Assembly (NCBI GenBank): GCA_965208815.1
Contig: OZ242357.1
Coordinates: 2,914,001 to 2,978,000 of the forward strand
Reading direction: 5' to 3'
Origin: Bin55 sp009840545
GTDB lineage: Bacteria > Pseudomonadota > Gammaproteobacteria > Pseudomonadales > Azotimanducaceae
Length of the DNA stretch: 64,000 nucleotides
Shown here: positions 53,328-63,292 of the stretch, piece after piece
Layout: the number at the start of each line of letters is the position of its first letter
Position numbering within the stretch: the stretch's first letter is position 1
Position numbers and translations under genes: made by a program
The notes under the pieces: generated by a model
The model's input: the letters and a program-made list of their open reading frames with translations, nothing else
Databases searched by the model: none
What the model was told of the DNA's origin: nothing

Positions 53328-53876
53328 ATTTCTATTTCAACCTCACTCTCGTCGCTAATTGAGGCATGAGCGCAAGAAGAAGACTTCAATATGGCAAATG
53401 AGTGTCTTCTAACATTACGGAACTCAGTCTCGTAACGGCATCGATTATTGCCTAATATTCTTGAGGCCACAGCGCGTTGAATGATAATGAAGCACTGTCG
53501 GCCACTCGCGCCTATGTTACCAAAAACACGCTGTACAAACAATCATGCTTTGAACGATGCCTGTGGGCTGATCCTGTACACCCTTACGGGATTCTGTCGA
53601 CGAGCCGAATGAGGAATCTGTCTCTTCAAGATTTTCAATGCACGAATCAGTCGCGACACTTTCATTGCTGTTGTCATTTGGTTTTACGAATGCAATGATG
53701 CTGCAAATCACCACAACCACAAAACCCTACAGGACCGCAGGCATGACAATTCTTCGATCATGAATCATGTCAGCCACAGTGTCTTCGGGTCAAGATCAAG
53801 ACTTACGGAGTTGCCTGCCTAAACGAACACCACACTCATGAGACTCAGCAGCAATTTACCCAGTAATCATGAAAAC
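53328..53876. other. Intergenic region without recognisable gene
   Basis: About 550 bases between the 5' end of the YhaO-like gene and the 3' end of the oligoendopeptidase gene. Small frames exist (for example 67 codons on the minus strand at 53517-53720, hydrophobic start then polar), but none has conserved patterns, a ribosome-binding site or protein-like composition. No tRNA or inverted-repeat RNA element was recognised. It presumably contains the promoter of the yhaO-yhaN-like operon. Confidence 0.5.
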
Positions 53877-55724
53877 TCAGTCGAATATTTTTTCACACAA
53901 CCCCTCAAAGTGACGGACTCTCGGCTCGAGAGCAGCAACAGTATCTCTCCAAAAGTTTCGTTCAGTTAGATCGACATTCAAATGCGTTTGTGCTAATTGC
54001 TCCGCGCTTACTCGGCCTGTGTCGCGCAGCAATCCGGTGTAGCGTGCAAAGAAATCTCCGTCCATTTGATCGCGCCGCTGATAGACGCTTTGACTGAACA
54101 GATAGCCAAACAGGTAGGGGAAGTTGTAGAAGCTAGTTCCAGATATATGGAAATGCAATTTGTTGATCCAGAATAGATCGTCAGGTTCCGACAGTGAGTC
54201 TCCATACCAATCGTTCCAAGCGTTGGCCATTAGAGATCTCAACTCGCTAGGGAGCAATGGTTTCTGCTGACGCGCTTCGTAGAAGTTTTTTTCGAATTCG
54301 AATCGAGTCGGAATGTTCAGTAAGAAAGATGTGATAGCAGAGAGTTCCTCCCACGCTACCGCTAATTCAGTTTGTGGACTCTCCGCTTTGTTCAAGAGTG
54401 CGTCTCGAACCAGGGTCTCGCCGAACGTACTGGCTGTCTCGGCCAACGACATCCCGTAGGACCTTTGCGAATCTGGTAGGTCTTTCATCGCCCAGTGATG
54501 AAACGCATGACCAAGTTCGTGGGCCAGTATCGTTATGTCGGTCATAGACCCCGAATACGTCATGTAGACTCGCGGTGTTCTGCTCTTGGGGAACGACGTG
54601 CAATAGGCACCCGGACGCTTGCTGCTGCCCACTGTTCCCTCTATCCATTGATTCTTTGCCATCATTCGTACAAATTCACCCATCGAGGCGTCAACTTGCC
54701 CATAGGCGTTGGCAACGATTTCCAGACCTTCATCAAAGGGAATCGATGCGTCTTGATTCGGCAGTTCGGGTGCGGGTGCACGTTGGTCCCAAGGACCGAT
54801 TCTTTGCTTTCCGTAGGCTCGAGCGAGCGCTTTCGCGGCACGGCGCGACAGTTCTCTCGACTCTCGTGCAACATCAATGACTGCGTCGAGTGTCTCACGC
54901 TTGATATGGCTTGAATGAGCGGGTGCATCCAAGAAGTGCACGGCCTTTCCATTTGAACGCCGCTTGCACATTTCCAAGCGCCAGCCAGCCAGTGCATTGA
55001 TGGAGGCGGCACAGGTTTCCTCATGATCCGACCATGCTCGATTAATTGCTCGCCAAGCATCTTCCCGTGTTCGATCATCGGTCGACTGCATTAGCGAGGC
55101 AGCCTCAGCTATCCCCACCTCTCGCTGATCGTTGCCGTCCAATACTTGGCACTTCAACTGTCCAGACAGGCGGTCGTAGAGCCTGCTCCAAGCGTGGATC
55201 CCGCTCTGTCCCAGCGCACTTACGAGATTCTCCTCGTCAAGGCTAAGCAGTTCGTGCCGGCGAGCCCTTGTATGACGAACCTGAAATTCCGAAGCAGAGG
55301 CTCGTTCGTCATCCAAGTACTCATCAATCACATCGTCAGTCACCAAGTTCAGGAACTGGGACAGTGGTTGCATCAGCTCGGAGAACTTGACTCGATACTC
55401 AATGAGACTTCCTTCAAGAGTCTTGGCAATATCGTCGTTTCCGTCGACGGAGAGCAAACAGTTAGCAAACGTCGATGGGTTGCCCAGAAATTTGGAGGCT
55501 TTTTCCGAGAGATCATGGACGTTGCGAGCAGCTTCTATCGCCGCGGAACGTTCAGAACTGCTCATGCTCTCTATCCGATCGATCACAGCGAGAATCGCCT
55601 TGTTTTCTTCAGCGACACGATCCAAGATGGATGTGAATTCCTTGAGGTCGGCTTCAATTTGTGAATCAGTCGGTGAGGAGTATTCCTGGGACAAATCCCA
55701 TGATGGACCTGTGAGTTGCTTCAT
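53877..55724 (-). CDS. pepF: Oligoendopeptidase F, M3 family
   Basis: A 615-residue zinc metallopeptidase. Active site HELGHAFHH (H-E-x-x-H) near residue 400 with the downstream glutamate in TASTFGETL; upstream block YMTYSGSMTDITILA and the PGAYCTSF segment are family-typical. It cleaves small peptides in the cytosol. The ATG at 55724 (MKQLTGPSWDLS) matches the usual N-terminus, where a W-D-L-S motif starts the family. No signal peptide. It is monocistronic as far as can be seen. Confidence 0.93.
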   Translation of the reverse strand: MKQLTGPSWDLSQEYSSPTDSQIEADLKEFTSILDRVAEENKAILAVIDRIESMSSSERSAAIEAARNVHDLSEKASKFLGNPSTFANCLLSVDGNDDIAKTLEGSLIEYRVKFSELMQPLSQFLNLVTDDVIDEYLDDERASASEFQVRHTRARRHELLSLDEENLVSALGQSGIHAWSRLYDRLSGQLKCQVLDGNDQREVGIAEAASLMQSTDDRTREDAWRAINRAWSDHEETCAASINALAGWRLEMCKRRSNGKAVHFLDAPAHSSHIKRETLDAVIDVARESRELSRRAAKALARAYGKQRIGPWDQRAPAPELPNQDASIPFDEGLEIVANAYGQVDASMGEFVRMMAKNQWIEGTVGSSKRPGAYCTSFPKSRTPRVYMTYSGSMTDITILAHELGHAFHHWAMKDLPDSQRSYGMSLAETASTFGETLVRDALLNKAESPQTELAVAWEELSAITSFLLNIPTRFEFEKNFYEARQQKPLLPSELRSLMANAWNDWYGDSLSEPDDLFWINKLHFHISGTSFYNFPYLFGYLFSQSVYQRRDQMDGDFFARYTGLLRDTGRVSAEQLAQTHLNVDLTERNFWRDTVAALEPRVRHFEGLCEKIFD

Positions 55725-55974
55725 AGCAGTTTTCCGAAAAAAGTGGGCACGTGATTGGTGTCTAGTGGCTGAAACGAGACATGCCGTCGATTGTATTGAT
55801 TAGATTGTCCGTTTGGGACTCAATCAGCGTTCCCTAGGTGCGATGAATGGAGAGAGTTCACAAAAGAATTAGAGGATCGAGCGTTGAGTTTCATAGCTCA
55901 ACGAGACATGATCGTCCTCGCGTCCAGAGTGGCACATTTCTGGACAAAAAACCGGTACAGAGTCTAGCTAGATG

Positions 55975-57246
55975 TCAGAAGCCGATTTCTCCACACTGTC
56001 GGTTGATCTCGTCGATGATCTCGCACACTCGAATGGATTCAGCACGCGTGAATTGGGGCATTTCCTTGAGTCCCGCAGCCATGCATCGGTGCACGGCTTG
56101 CGCTTGGTACAGGAATCCATGCTGATTTCCTCCACTCCAAGTCCATCCCTTGTAGCGTATCAACCGTTCTCCGTTCCATCGGGCACCGGGAGGTTGCCCT
56201 CGAGTGATCGGCGCGGGCGTTGGCATTGGATATTCAAAGCGCTCTACATGATTGAAAGGACCTGCGCTTGGGTTCCTGTCCTGATTCCAGTGAGTTTCCA
56301 ACCAATCACCAGTCCACCCTTTGGATGGATCTAGTTCCAACGTGGGTTTTCCTTCTTGCTTGCGCGTTCCGTGTCGTGTTGGACGACCCGTTCGCACAGT
56401 CAGGGCTGAAGGATGGTGAGACGGTGTCTCGATTGTAAGGCGACCCTTGGTTCCAACGAATTGGGATTCTTCAACAAACCGTCCCGACGGAAATGTAATC
56501 ACTGCAATGCCTCTCTGCTGCGAGTACTGCAATATCGAAGCACTGGGCGGCGCGCCGTGAGCAGAAGGAATGCCGTTTGCATATGGTTGACCATGTGATT
56601 TTCTACCCGCAGCCACGATTGTTGGCATTTCTTCCGCTCCAAATCCCATGATCGCCGGGTTCAATGCATATACCCGATCTGGATAGTCGGCTTGCACCAC
56701 TTGCAAATCGCCAATGTCTCCTCTTTCCAAAATTGCCCGTGCATGTTCCACCGCAGGAAAGAACCTCAACCACATGCCCTCTTGACAGAAAGTACCCGCT
56801 TCGTCCGCTGCTGCGTAGACCTCCTTGGCTTGGTCCGCCGTGTCGGTGAACGGCTTCTCGCACAATATGTGCTTTCCTGCTCTTATTGCCGTCATCAGGT
56901 CGCGATAATGGTCCCAGGTCTTCGATGCGATGTAGACGATGTCCACATCGGGATCTTCACAAAGTTCTTGGTAGGAACCATAGGCGGTAGAGATGCCGTG
57001 CGCTTCCGCGTATAGTTCAGCACGACGCTTGTCTCGAGCCGCAACAGCAGTCACACTCGCACCTGGAACTTCCTGAAGAGACTTGATCCAGTCCGATGCA
57101 ATTGCGGATGCGCTAATGATTCCCCATCTTAATGAATGTCGTATCCCTTCCTCTTCAGTGAGTCCTTGCCGAATATCCATAGGAGTGTTCATCGGCCATC
57201 CGTCAATAAAGGTCGAATCGTCCATGTGGCTGTCGTTCATATCCAT
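55975..57246 (-). CDS. Gfo/Idh/MocA family oxidoreductase
   Basis: A 423-residue NAD(P)-dependent oxidoreductase. After a 40-residue polar N-terminal extension comes the Rossmann strand LRWGIISASAIASDW, then VDIVYIASKTWDHY, the catalytic-lysine motif HILCEKPF and GMWLRFFPAVEHA (dihydrodiol-dehydrogenase-like). The N-terminal extension (MDMNDSHMDDST...) has no homology that I recognise, so an internal start such as the ATG of MNTPMDIRQ is possible. Substrates in this family are sugars, inositols or dihydrodiols. GAGAG precedes the ATG at 57246. Confidence 0.88.
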   Translation of the reverse strand: MDMNDSHMDDSTFIDGWPMNTPMDIRQGLTEEEGIRHSLRWGIISASAIASDWIKSLQEVPGASVTAVAARDKRRAELYAEAHGISTAYGSYQELCEDPDVDIVYIASKTWDHYRDLMTAIRAGKHILCEKPFTDTADQAKEVYAAADEAGTFCQEGMWLRFFPAVEHARAILERGDIGDLQVVQADYPDRVYALNPAIMGFGAEEMPTIVAAGRKSHGQPYANGIPSAHGAPPSASILQYSQQRGIAVITFPSGRFVEESQFVGTKGRLTIETPSHHPSALTVRTGRPTRHGTRKQEGKPTLELDPSKGWTGDWLETHWNQDRNPSAGPFNHVERFEYPMPTPAPITRGQPPGARWNGERLIRYKGWTWSGGNQHGFLYQAQAVHRCMAAGLKEMPQFTRAESIRVCEIIDEINRQCGEIGF

Positions 57247-57348
57247 TCTCTCGTTCTTGGTGGTTTGAACCCTTCTGCGGTCACTAGGATACGAAAGACC
57301 ACGTCCGAACTACTTCCAATCCTTTGTGGTCTGCTTGTCAGGGTTCAA

Positions 57349-59253
57349 TCAAAAATCTTGGAATACGGGTGGCAATACGTCGGAGTCGCCTTCCTCAAGT
57401 GCTTTCCTATGTTCGTTAGTGAGGTGTCGCCTTACGTCTAAAACCTGCTCGTCGGACAAGCTTCCTCGATAACGACTATTGTCCAAAAGCATGAAGGACA
57501 CCTTGGACTTGAGCTCCTCTGGCGCAAAACGGTCCATTGAATTGAGTAGTTCCCCGAGATCAGACTCCGCCCAAGCTGCGGCCAATGCGATGTGAAAGTT
57601 TTGAATGTCAAATTCGGCAATCTGTTCGGCTAGGCTAAATGCCCGATCAATCTCTTCGTCTTCTATCAACTTTCCTGCTATTTCTTTGAAAGCAGCAAGC
57701 CTCGTTCGACCTTCGTGTAGCTGTGGCAGTAGATCAATTGCCAATTCCAAGTTTGACTTCGCAAGGGCGGAAATGACCTCCAACTCAATCTCCTCCTTTG
57801 TCCCATTAAGCCCCAAATCACTCTCGTACCCTTCAATAGCTTGAGCAAGCACCGTGGTCATTGCAAGCAGAGGATCGGCATCTACCAACAGACGACCCAT
57901 GATTGAAAACAGCAACGTGGACCTAATCTCTTCGACACCAGGGTCATCGAGAATCCACTCAAGAGCGGCATTGAGATCGCGCCTTGACCACGCACTCGCC
58001 ACACTCTTTGCGCTCGACGTCTTTAGCGGGCTTGATTCCATAGCTGCTACAAACTGAGCCGCTTCTTCAGGGAATTCTCTAGTCAGCGCGCTTACTGCTA
58101 CCTTGGACACTGTCTCTTGAAGGTCGGCAGGAAGAGAGTCCAGACTCTCCAACATCTCTCTTGGCCTGCTTTGCGCCCAAGCCCCCACTACCGCATCGGC
58201 TGCAGCGTTGCGCACATCCTCCCTCTCAATTCCAGCTATGGTTTCCAAAGCGGCACGAGGGTCAGATTCTGCCCAAATACCTCCCAACTTCCTAACAATC
58301 GAGTTATGTAGGTCACTCTCGATAGTCAACGCAAAATTGAATGCGCCCTCGGGGTCTGATTGAGCAATCTGTTCAAGGAGGCTATGGATTACGGGTCGTT
58401 TGGATTCAGTATCGGCAAGTGACTGGTAGATTCGATCAAGCACACTCAAACCGCTCTTTTCAATCCACACCGTTCCTATTCGAGCAACGATCTCTGTGTT
58501 TTCCGCGCCCTCTAGCAAGTGGATGGCCCATTCGTTCCATGCTTTCTCGGGTTCTGTAATCGCCTCCTCAATTCTTCTCTGTGCAATAGCTGAAATCGCA
58601 ACCTTTTCGTTGCCAAGGTCCAGGGCAATAGCCCTAAGCGTACTCTCGGGAAGATCCATCCGTGTATTCACGATTGCATTCAACGCAAGTCCCTTGGGCA
58701 TGGGGTCGAGTGTCCGAGCACGCGAAACGGCCTCATTTATATTGGAGTGCGCCCACTCACGAAAGACGTTCGTTACTGCCCGCATGTAGTCGTAACCGGT
58801 ATACATCCCTAGAACACGCGTCAACGCACGACTTGGATTTTGGTGAGCCAGTCGCTGGATTATTGGGAATTGAAGCTCGTATCTGTGAGTGTCAGGGAAG
58901 ACGGCCTGAGATCGTGCTAGTAGGTCAACTACTTGGGCTTCATCCAGTTCCGACAGGAATATATGCAATGCCAGCTGTTGCTCTGACAGGCTCTTGATTC
59001 TCAAGATGTCCTCTAGACTGCGTACAGTTGAACTTGTCGATACCGAAACGCTTGAGATATCAGCGGGTGAACTTTGCTCATGAGTAATGGGCTCATTCTC
59101 AGTGGAAGAGGATGGAGTGGCAGCCTCCGCCGACTGACCGTGGTTCCCTGTAGCGGCTAACAGCCAATAATCCGTACTAGAACACCCCATACCAAGCAGA
59201 CAAGCGATTGCGATCAGCACACAGGAGTGGTTGGGAAATTGATTGAATCGCAT
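57349..59253 (-). CDS. Membrane-anchored repeat protein, paralogue A
   Basis: A 634-residue protein of a family I cannot name. An N-terminal hydrophobic segment (CVLIAIACLLGMGCSS) is a lipoprotein-like or signal-anchor sequence; a Ser/Thr/Glu-rich linker follows to residue ~70. The rest is an alpha-solenoid of ~40-residue units marked by a Trp-Ala dipeptide: FREWAHSNINEAV, GGIWAESDPRAALETI, VGAWAQSRPREML, ASAWSRRDLNAALEWI, AAAWAESDLGELL. The C-terminus is LSDEQVLDVRRHLTNEHRKALEEGD. It is the last gene of the array, 147 bases after copy B. No catalytic residues were found; a protein-binding scaffold outside the inner membrane is inferred. Confidence 0.82.
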   Translation of the reverse strand: MRFNQFPNHSCVLIAIACLLGMGCSSTDYWLLAATGNHGQSAEAATPSSSTENEPITHEQSSPADISSVSVSTSSTVRSLEDILRIKSLSEQQLALHIFLSELDEAQVVDLLARSQAVFPDTHRYELQFPIIQRLAHQNPSRALTRVLGMYTGYDYMRAVTNVFREWAHSNINEAVSRARTLDPMPKGLALNAIVNTRMDLPESTLRAIALDLGNEKVAISAIAQRRIEEAITEPEKAWNEWAIHLLEGAENTEIVARIGTVWIEKSGLSVLDRIYQSLADTESKRPVIHSLLEQIAQSDPEGAFNFALTIESDLHNSIVRKLGGIWAESDPRAALETIAGIEREDVRNAAADAVVGAWAQSRPREMLESLDSLPADLQETVSKVAVSALTREFPEEAAQFVAAMESSPLKTSSAKSVASAWSRRDLNAALEWILDDPGVEEIRSTLLFSIMGRLLVDADPLLAMTTVLAQAIEGYESDLGLNGTKEEIELEVISALAKSNLELAIDLLPQLHEGRTRLAAFKEIAGKLIEDEEIDRAFSLAEQIAEFDIQNFHIALAAAWAESDLGELLNSMDRFAPEELKSKVSFMLLDNSRYRGSLSDEQVLDVRRHLTNEHRKALEEGDSDVLPPVFQDF

Positions 59254-59400
59254 CAGTTAGATCGTTCGGATGTGTCGACTCTAAGTTCTATTCTCGAGCT
59301 CTTGTCAGCAAATTCTCATTGCGGAGTTGTAGCCCTTCACTCCACCTTCGCCAAAAGTGTCAGAATCACGAGAATTGCCCACCTTCTCTCGATCGTGTCT

Positions 59401-61314
59401 TCAATAACCGAGAAATCGAGGCTCCCGGAAGATGATCGGCAACACTTCGGAATCACCTTCCTCAAGTGCTTTCGCCTGTTCGTCGGAGAGGTACTTCTTT
59501 GCCTTCTCAACCTGCTCGTCTGACAAGCTCTTCTGATAACGATCATTGGCTATTAGCATGAGAGCCATCTGCGATCTGGCCTCGTCTGACGGAAAACGGT
59601 CGATTGAATCGAGCGCAGCCACCGGATCGGTTAACACCCATTGGGTGAACAACCCAAGGTAGAAACTCTCCCGATCGGTATCCGGAACCTGTTGGGCCAT
59701 GTCGAAGGCTGTCTCAATCTCATCGTTCTCTATTAGCGAATAGGCTACCCTTGTGGTTGCAAAGATCTTGGTCGGACCATCGCGTACCTGTGGTAGTAGC
59801 TCAATGGCCTTGTCCAAGTTCCAAGAAGCAAGCGTCGAAATGACGTCAAATTCCAACCCCATACTTAATGCTCCGAATCCTGTACCGTTCTCATCTATAG
59901 GTTGGTCCAGTGCAGTGCTCATTGCAAGCTCAGGGTCGTACTTTGCGAGGTCATCCATGATTGAAGACAATAGTTCGGACCTAATGTCTTGGAATCCAGG
60001 CTCATCCAGAATCCATTCAAGAGCGCTCCAAGGATCACCCTGATTAGACCAGAAACTTGCAATGATTCGAGCGCTTGTCGTCTTTAAGGAGCTTGGTTCC
60101 ATGGCTACTACAAAGTGCGCGGTTTCTTCACGAGATTCTCTCAGCATCGCATTGATTGCCGCCGTTAACGCTTTCTCTTGAAATTCGGCAGGCAGACCAT
60201 CAAGAGCTTCAAACATTTCCTTTGGTCTGTTTTGGGCCCAGGAATTGACTAACGAATCGGCTACAGCGTTGCGCAACGACTCTCTCTCAATTCCAGACAC
60301 AGCCGTCAAGGCAGACCGAGGGTCGGAGTTTGCCCAATTATCTGCCAAGTCCCTAAGAATCGAGTCGTTGGGGTCACTCTCGATAGTCAGCGCAAAATTG
60401 AACGCACCCTCGGGGTCCATATGCGCTATCTGTTCAAGGACACTACGGATTATGCTTTGTCTAGTTTCTGAATCAGTCAGCGACTGGTAGATTTGATCGA
60501 GCACTCCCAAACCGCTCTCATTGACCCAAGCCATCCCAATTCGAGCAATAGTTTCCGAATTCGCCGCGTCTCCTTGCAAAGGGACAGCCCCTTCGTTCCA
60601 TGCCTTTTCGGGATCTCTAATCGCCTCCTTAGCTTTTCGTTGTGCAATAGCTGAAACCGCAATCTGTTCATTGCCAAGGTCTAGGGCAATAGCCCGAAGC
60701 GTGCTCTCAGCTAGGTCCGCCCGTGTATGCACGATTGCGCTCAATGCAAGACCCTTGGGGATTTGGTCGAGTGTTCGAGCATGCGAAACGGCCTCATTTA
60801 GGTTGGAGTGTGCCCACTCACGAAAGACGTTCGATACCGCTTGCATGTATTCGTGATCCGAAAACATTTCCAAGACCCGTGACAACGCGCGATTAGGGTT
60901 TTGGCTAGCCAGCCGTTGAACGATTGCGATTTGAAGCTCGTTTCTGTGATCTTCGGGGAAAACGTCCTGAGTTTGTGTAAGTAGGTCATCTACTTCCGCT
61001 TCATCCAGTTCCGAAAGGAAAATGTGCAATGCTAGTTGTTGCTCAAACAGGCTCTTGATTCTTAAGATGTCCTCTAGACTGCGTACAGTTGCAATCGAGG
61101 GTTCCGAGACGTTTGACGCTTCGGCGGGTGACCTTGGGTCATCAGTACTGAGTTCGCTCGCGGTGGGAGAGGATGGAGCAACACTATCGGCTAGTTTGTC
61201 ATTGCTCTCAGCGGCTAAGAACAGCCAGTAAGCTTCGCAAGAACTTCCGACGCCAATTAGAAAACCAACGGCTAATAGTGCCGCAAAACGATCCTTGGAT
61301 CTAGTGGACTTCAT
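59401..61314 (-). CDS. Membrane-anchored repeat protein, paralogue B
   Basis: About 637 residues, closest to copy A (shared SLEDILRIKSL, SEL DEA and KALEEGD blocks). N-terminal hydrophobic segment FAALLAVGFLIGVGSSCEAYW keeps a cysteine and aromatic pair as in the other copies. Repeat units are visible as FREWAHSNLNEAV, ADNWANSDPRSALTAV, VNSWAQNRPKEMF, ASFWSNQGDPWSALEWI and FTQWVLTDPVAALDSID. The ATG at 61314 begins at the shared N-terminal pattern; the frame extends upstream to 61350. The gap after copy C is 36 bases, so co-transcription is likely. Confidence 0.82.
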   Translation of the reverse strand: MKSTRSKDRFAALLAVGFLIGVGSSCEAYWLFLAAESNDKLADSVAPSSPTASELSTDDPRSPAEASNVSEPSIATVRSLEDILRIKSLFEQQLALHIFLSELDEAEVDDLLTQTQDVFPEDHRNELQIAIVQRLASQNPNRALSRVLEMFSDHEYMQAVSNVFREWAHSNLNEAVSHARTLDQIPKGLALSAIVHTRADLAESTLRAIALDLGNEQIAVSAIAQRKAKEAIRDPEKAWNEGAVPLQGDAANSETIARIGMAWVNESGLGVLDQIYQSLTDSETRQSIIRSVLEQIAHMDPEGAFNFALTIESDPNDSILRDLADNWANSDPRSALTAVSGIERESLRNAVADSLVNSWAQNRPKEMFEALDGLPAEFQEKALTAAINAMLRESREETAHFVVAMEPSSLKTTSARIIASFWSNQGDPWSALEWILDEPGFQDIRSELLSSIMDDLAKYDPELAMSTALDQPIDENGTGFGALSMGLEFDVISTLASWNLDKAIELLPQVRDGPTKIFATTRVAYSLIENDEIETAFDMAQQVPDTDRESFYLGLFTQWVLTDPVAALDSIDRFPSDEARSQMALMLIANDRYQKSLSDEQVEKAKKYLSDEQAKALEEGDSEVLPIIFREPRFLGY

Positions 61315-61350
61315 GAGACCGCCCGTTATGCCAACGTACTTACCCAGCAA

Positions 61351-63255
61351 TCAAAAGTCTTGGAAAAGGAATTGCAACGCTTCGGGGTCACCTCCCTCAA
61401 GTGCTTTCGCATGCTCGTCCGTAAGGTGCTTCTTAGCTTCCTCAATTTGTTCGTCCGACAAGGTCGTGGTAAATCGATTGGTCGTTACCATTAGAGCAGC
61501 CGCTCGCGACCGGTCCTCCACTGACGGAAAACGGTCCATTGACTTGAGCATACCTTTGGGATCAGTCATTGCCCAAGAACTGGCTATAGCCTGATAGACT
61601 TTCTTTCTGTCAGATTCCTGAACCTGTTGGACCATGTTGAAGGCCTTATCAACCTCCTCGTTCATTAGCAAGGTTTGAACTACTGTTTGGTACGAAATTA
61701 GCTCCGTTAGTCCTCCGCGTACCTGAGCTAGTAGCTCAATGGCTTTGTCCACGTCTGAATGAGCAAACGACGAAATGACTTGGAACTCCATCCCCACCCC
61801 TTCACGGCCGAACATTCCGAATCCGGACTCGTTCTTATCGATAGGTTGTGCCAGCGCTGTGCTCATTGCAAGCTCGAGATCGACTCTGGCTAGCCGATGG
61901 ATTATTGAAGACAGTAGTTCGGACTTAATCTCTTCGACACTCGGCTCATTGAGAATCCAATCGAGAGCAGCCTTGTGATCGCGATCAAACCAAATACTAA
62001 CAACACTGTATGCACCTGTCGTCTTAACGGAACCTGGTTCCATAGCAGCTACTAATTCAGCACCTTCTTCGGGGGATTCACTCGATATTTCTCTCAAGGC
62101 CGCTGAAGACGCTGTTTCCTGAAGATCGGGAGGTAGAGCATCAATGCCATCCAACACCTCCCTTGGTTCGCTATACGCCCAGGTTCTAACTACCGACTCG
62201 GTCACTGCTTTGCGCACAGACGCTCTCTCGATTCCAATCGCTGCTGCTAGAGCAGCACGAGGGTCAGAGATTGCCCATGTATCTGCAATGTCGCTAACAA
62301 TGAAGTGGTATGGATCATTCTCGATTGTCAGTGCGTAGTTGAAAGCACCTTCAGGATCGTCTTCCGCAACCTCCTCGAGGACGCGACCAATCAATTCGTC
62401 CCTGGTTTCTGTATTGGTCAGCGAGTGATAGACGCGATCCAGCACACCCAATCCACTCTTCTCAACCCATGCCGTCGCAACTCGGGTAATAGTCCTATAG
62501 CTCGCCGGGTCGTCCTGCAAGTCAATGGCCAGTTCGTTCCAAACAGTCTCTGGGTCGGCGATTGCCTCGTCAATTTTTCGTTGTGCGATAGCTGAAGTCG
62601 CAATCTGCTCGTTGTCAAGGTCTCGGGCAATCACCCGGATCGTGTCATCGGAAAGGTCCGTCCGTTCTTCCACGATCGCGCTCAGAGCATCGCGCTTGTA
62701 GTGCAGTTCCAGTTTCCTGGCATGCGAAATGGCCTCATCAAGGTTGGAATGCGCCCAATCCTTATAGATGCTCGTTACAAGACGCCTACGGCTGTTGCTG
62801 AATTCCATTTCCAGGACAAGGGTCAACGCCCGACTTGGATTTTGGTGAGCAAGTCTCTGAGTCATCGCGAATTGAAGGTCGAACCTATCCGAGTCACCGA
62901 ATAAGTCTTGAGACTGAGTTAGTAGATTTACTACTTGCTCTTCATCCAGATCGGACAGAAGCATGCGCAACGCCAATTGTTGCTCTGACGCACTCTTCAT
63001 GCTTGCTATTTCATCGAGACTTCGAACAGCGAACTTTGGAGGTTCCGGCACGTCGGAGACTTTAGCGGACGAAGTTTGTACCTGGGTAGTGGATTCAATC
63101 TTGGCGGGAAAGGGCGGAGCGACGCCATCCGCTACTCGGCCGTTGTTCCCAGAGTCTACGAACAGCCAAAACACTGTACAGGAGCCTCCAACGCCAATGA
63201 GGACACCAATGGTGATCAACAACGCAAAGCGACCATGGGATCTACTGAGTTGCAT
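61351..63255 (-). CDS. Membrane-anchored repeat protein, paralogue C
   Basis: About 634 residues, same layout as A and B and closest to D. Hydrophobic anchor ALLITIGVLIGVGGSCTVFW, polar linker, then repeats: YKDWAHSNLDEAI, ADTWAISDPRAALAA, VRTWAYSEPREVL, VSIWFDRDHKAALDWI, ASSWAMTDPKGMLKSMD. The C-terminus reads LSDEQIEEAKKHLTDEHAKALEGGD. The ATG at 63255 is chosen on the common N-terminal pattern; a GTG four codons earlier is possible. It follows copy D by 37 bases. Confidence 0.82.
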   Translation of the reverse strand: MQLSRSHGRFALLITIGVLIGVGGSCTVFWLFVDSGNNGRVADGVAPPFPAKIESTTQVQTSSAKVSDVPEPPKFAVRSLDEIASMKSASEQQLALRMLLSDLDEEQVVNLLTQSQDLFGDSDRFDLQFAMTQRLAHQNPSRALTLVLEMEFSNSRRRLVTSIYKDWAHSNLDEAISHARKLELHYKRDALSAIVEERTDLSDDTIRVIARDLDNEQIATSAIAQRKIDEAIADPETVWNELAIDLQDDPASYRTITRVATAWVEKSGLGVLDRVYHSLTNTETRDELIGRVLEEVAEDDPEGAFNYALTIENDPYHFIVSDIADTWAISDPRAALAAAIGIERASVRKAVTESVVRTWAYSEPREVLDGIDALPPDLQETASSAALREISSESPEEGAELVAAMEPGSVKTTGAYSVVSIWFDRDHKAALDWILNEPSVEEIKSELLSSIIHRLARVDLELAMSTALAQPIDKNESGFGMFGREGVGMEFQVISSFAHSDVDKAIELLAQVRGGLTELISYQTVVQTLLMNEEVDKAFNMVQQVQESDRKKVYQAIASSWAMTDPKGMLKSMDRFPSVEDRSRAAALMVTTNRFTTTLSDEQIEEAKKHLTDEHAKALEGGDPEALQFLFQDF

Positions 63256-63292
63256 GAGAGAGGTCACTACGCCTAGCTATTCACCGAAACAA

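Noticed and set aside
53517..53720. 67-codon minus-strand frame starting with a hydrophobic run
   Set aside because: No ribosome-binding site and no protein-like pattern after residue 15.
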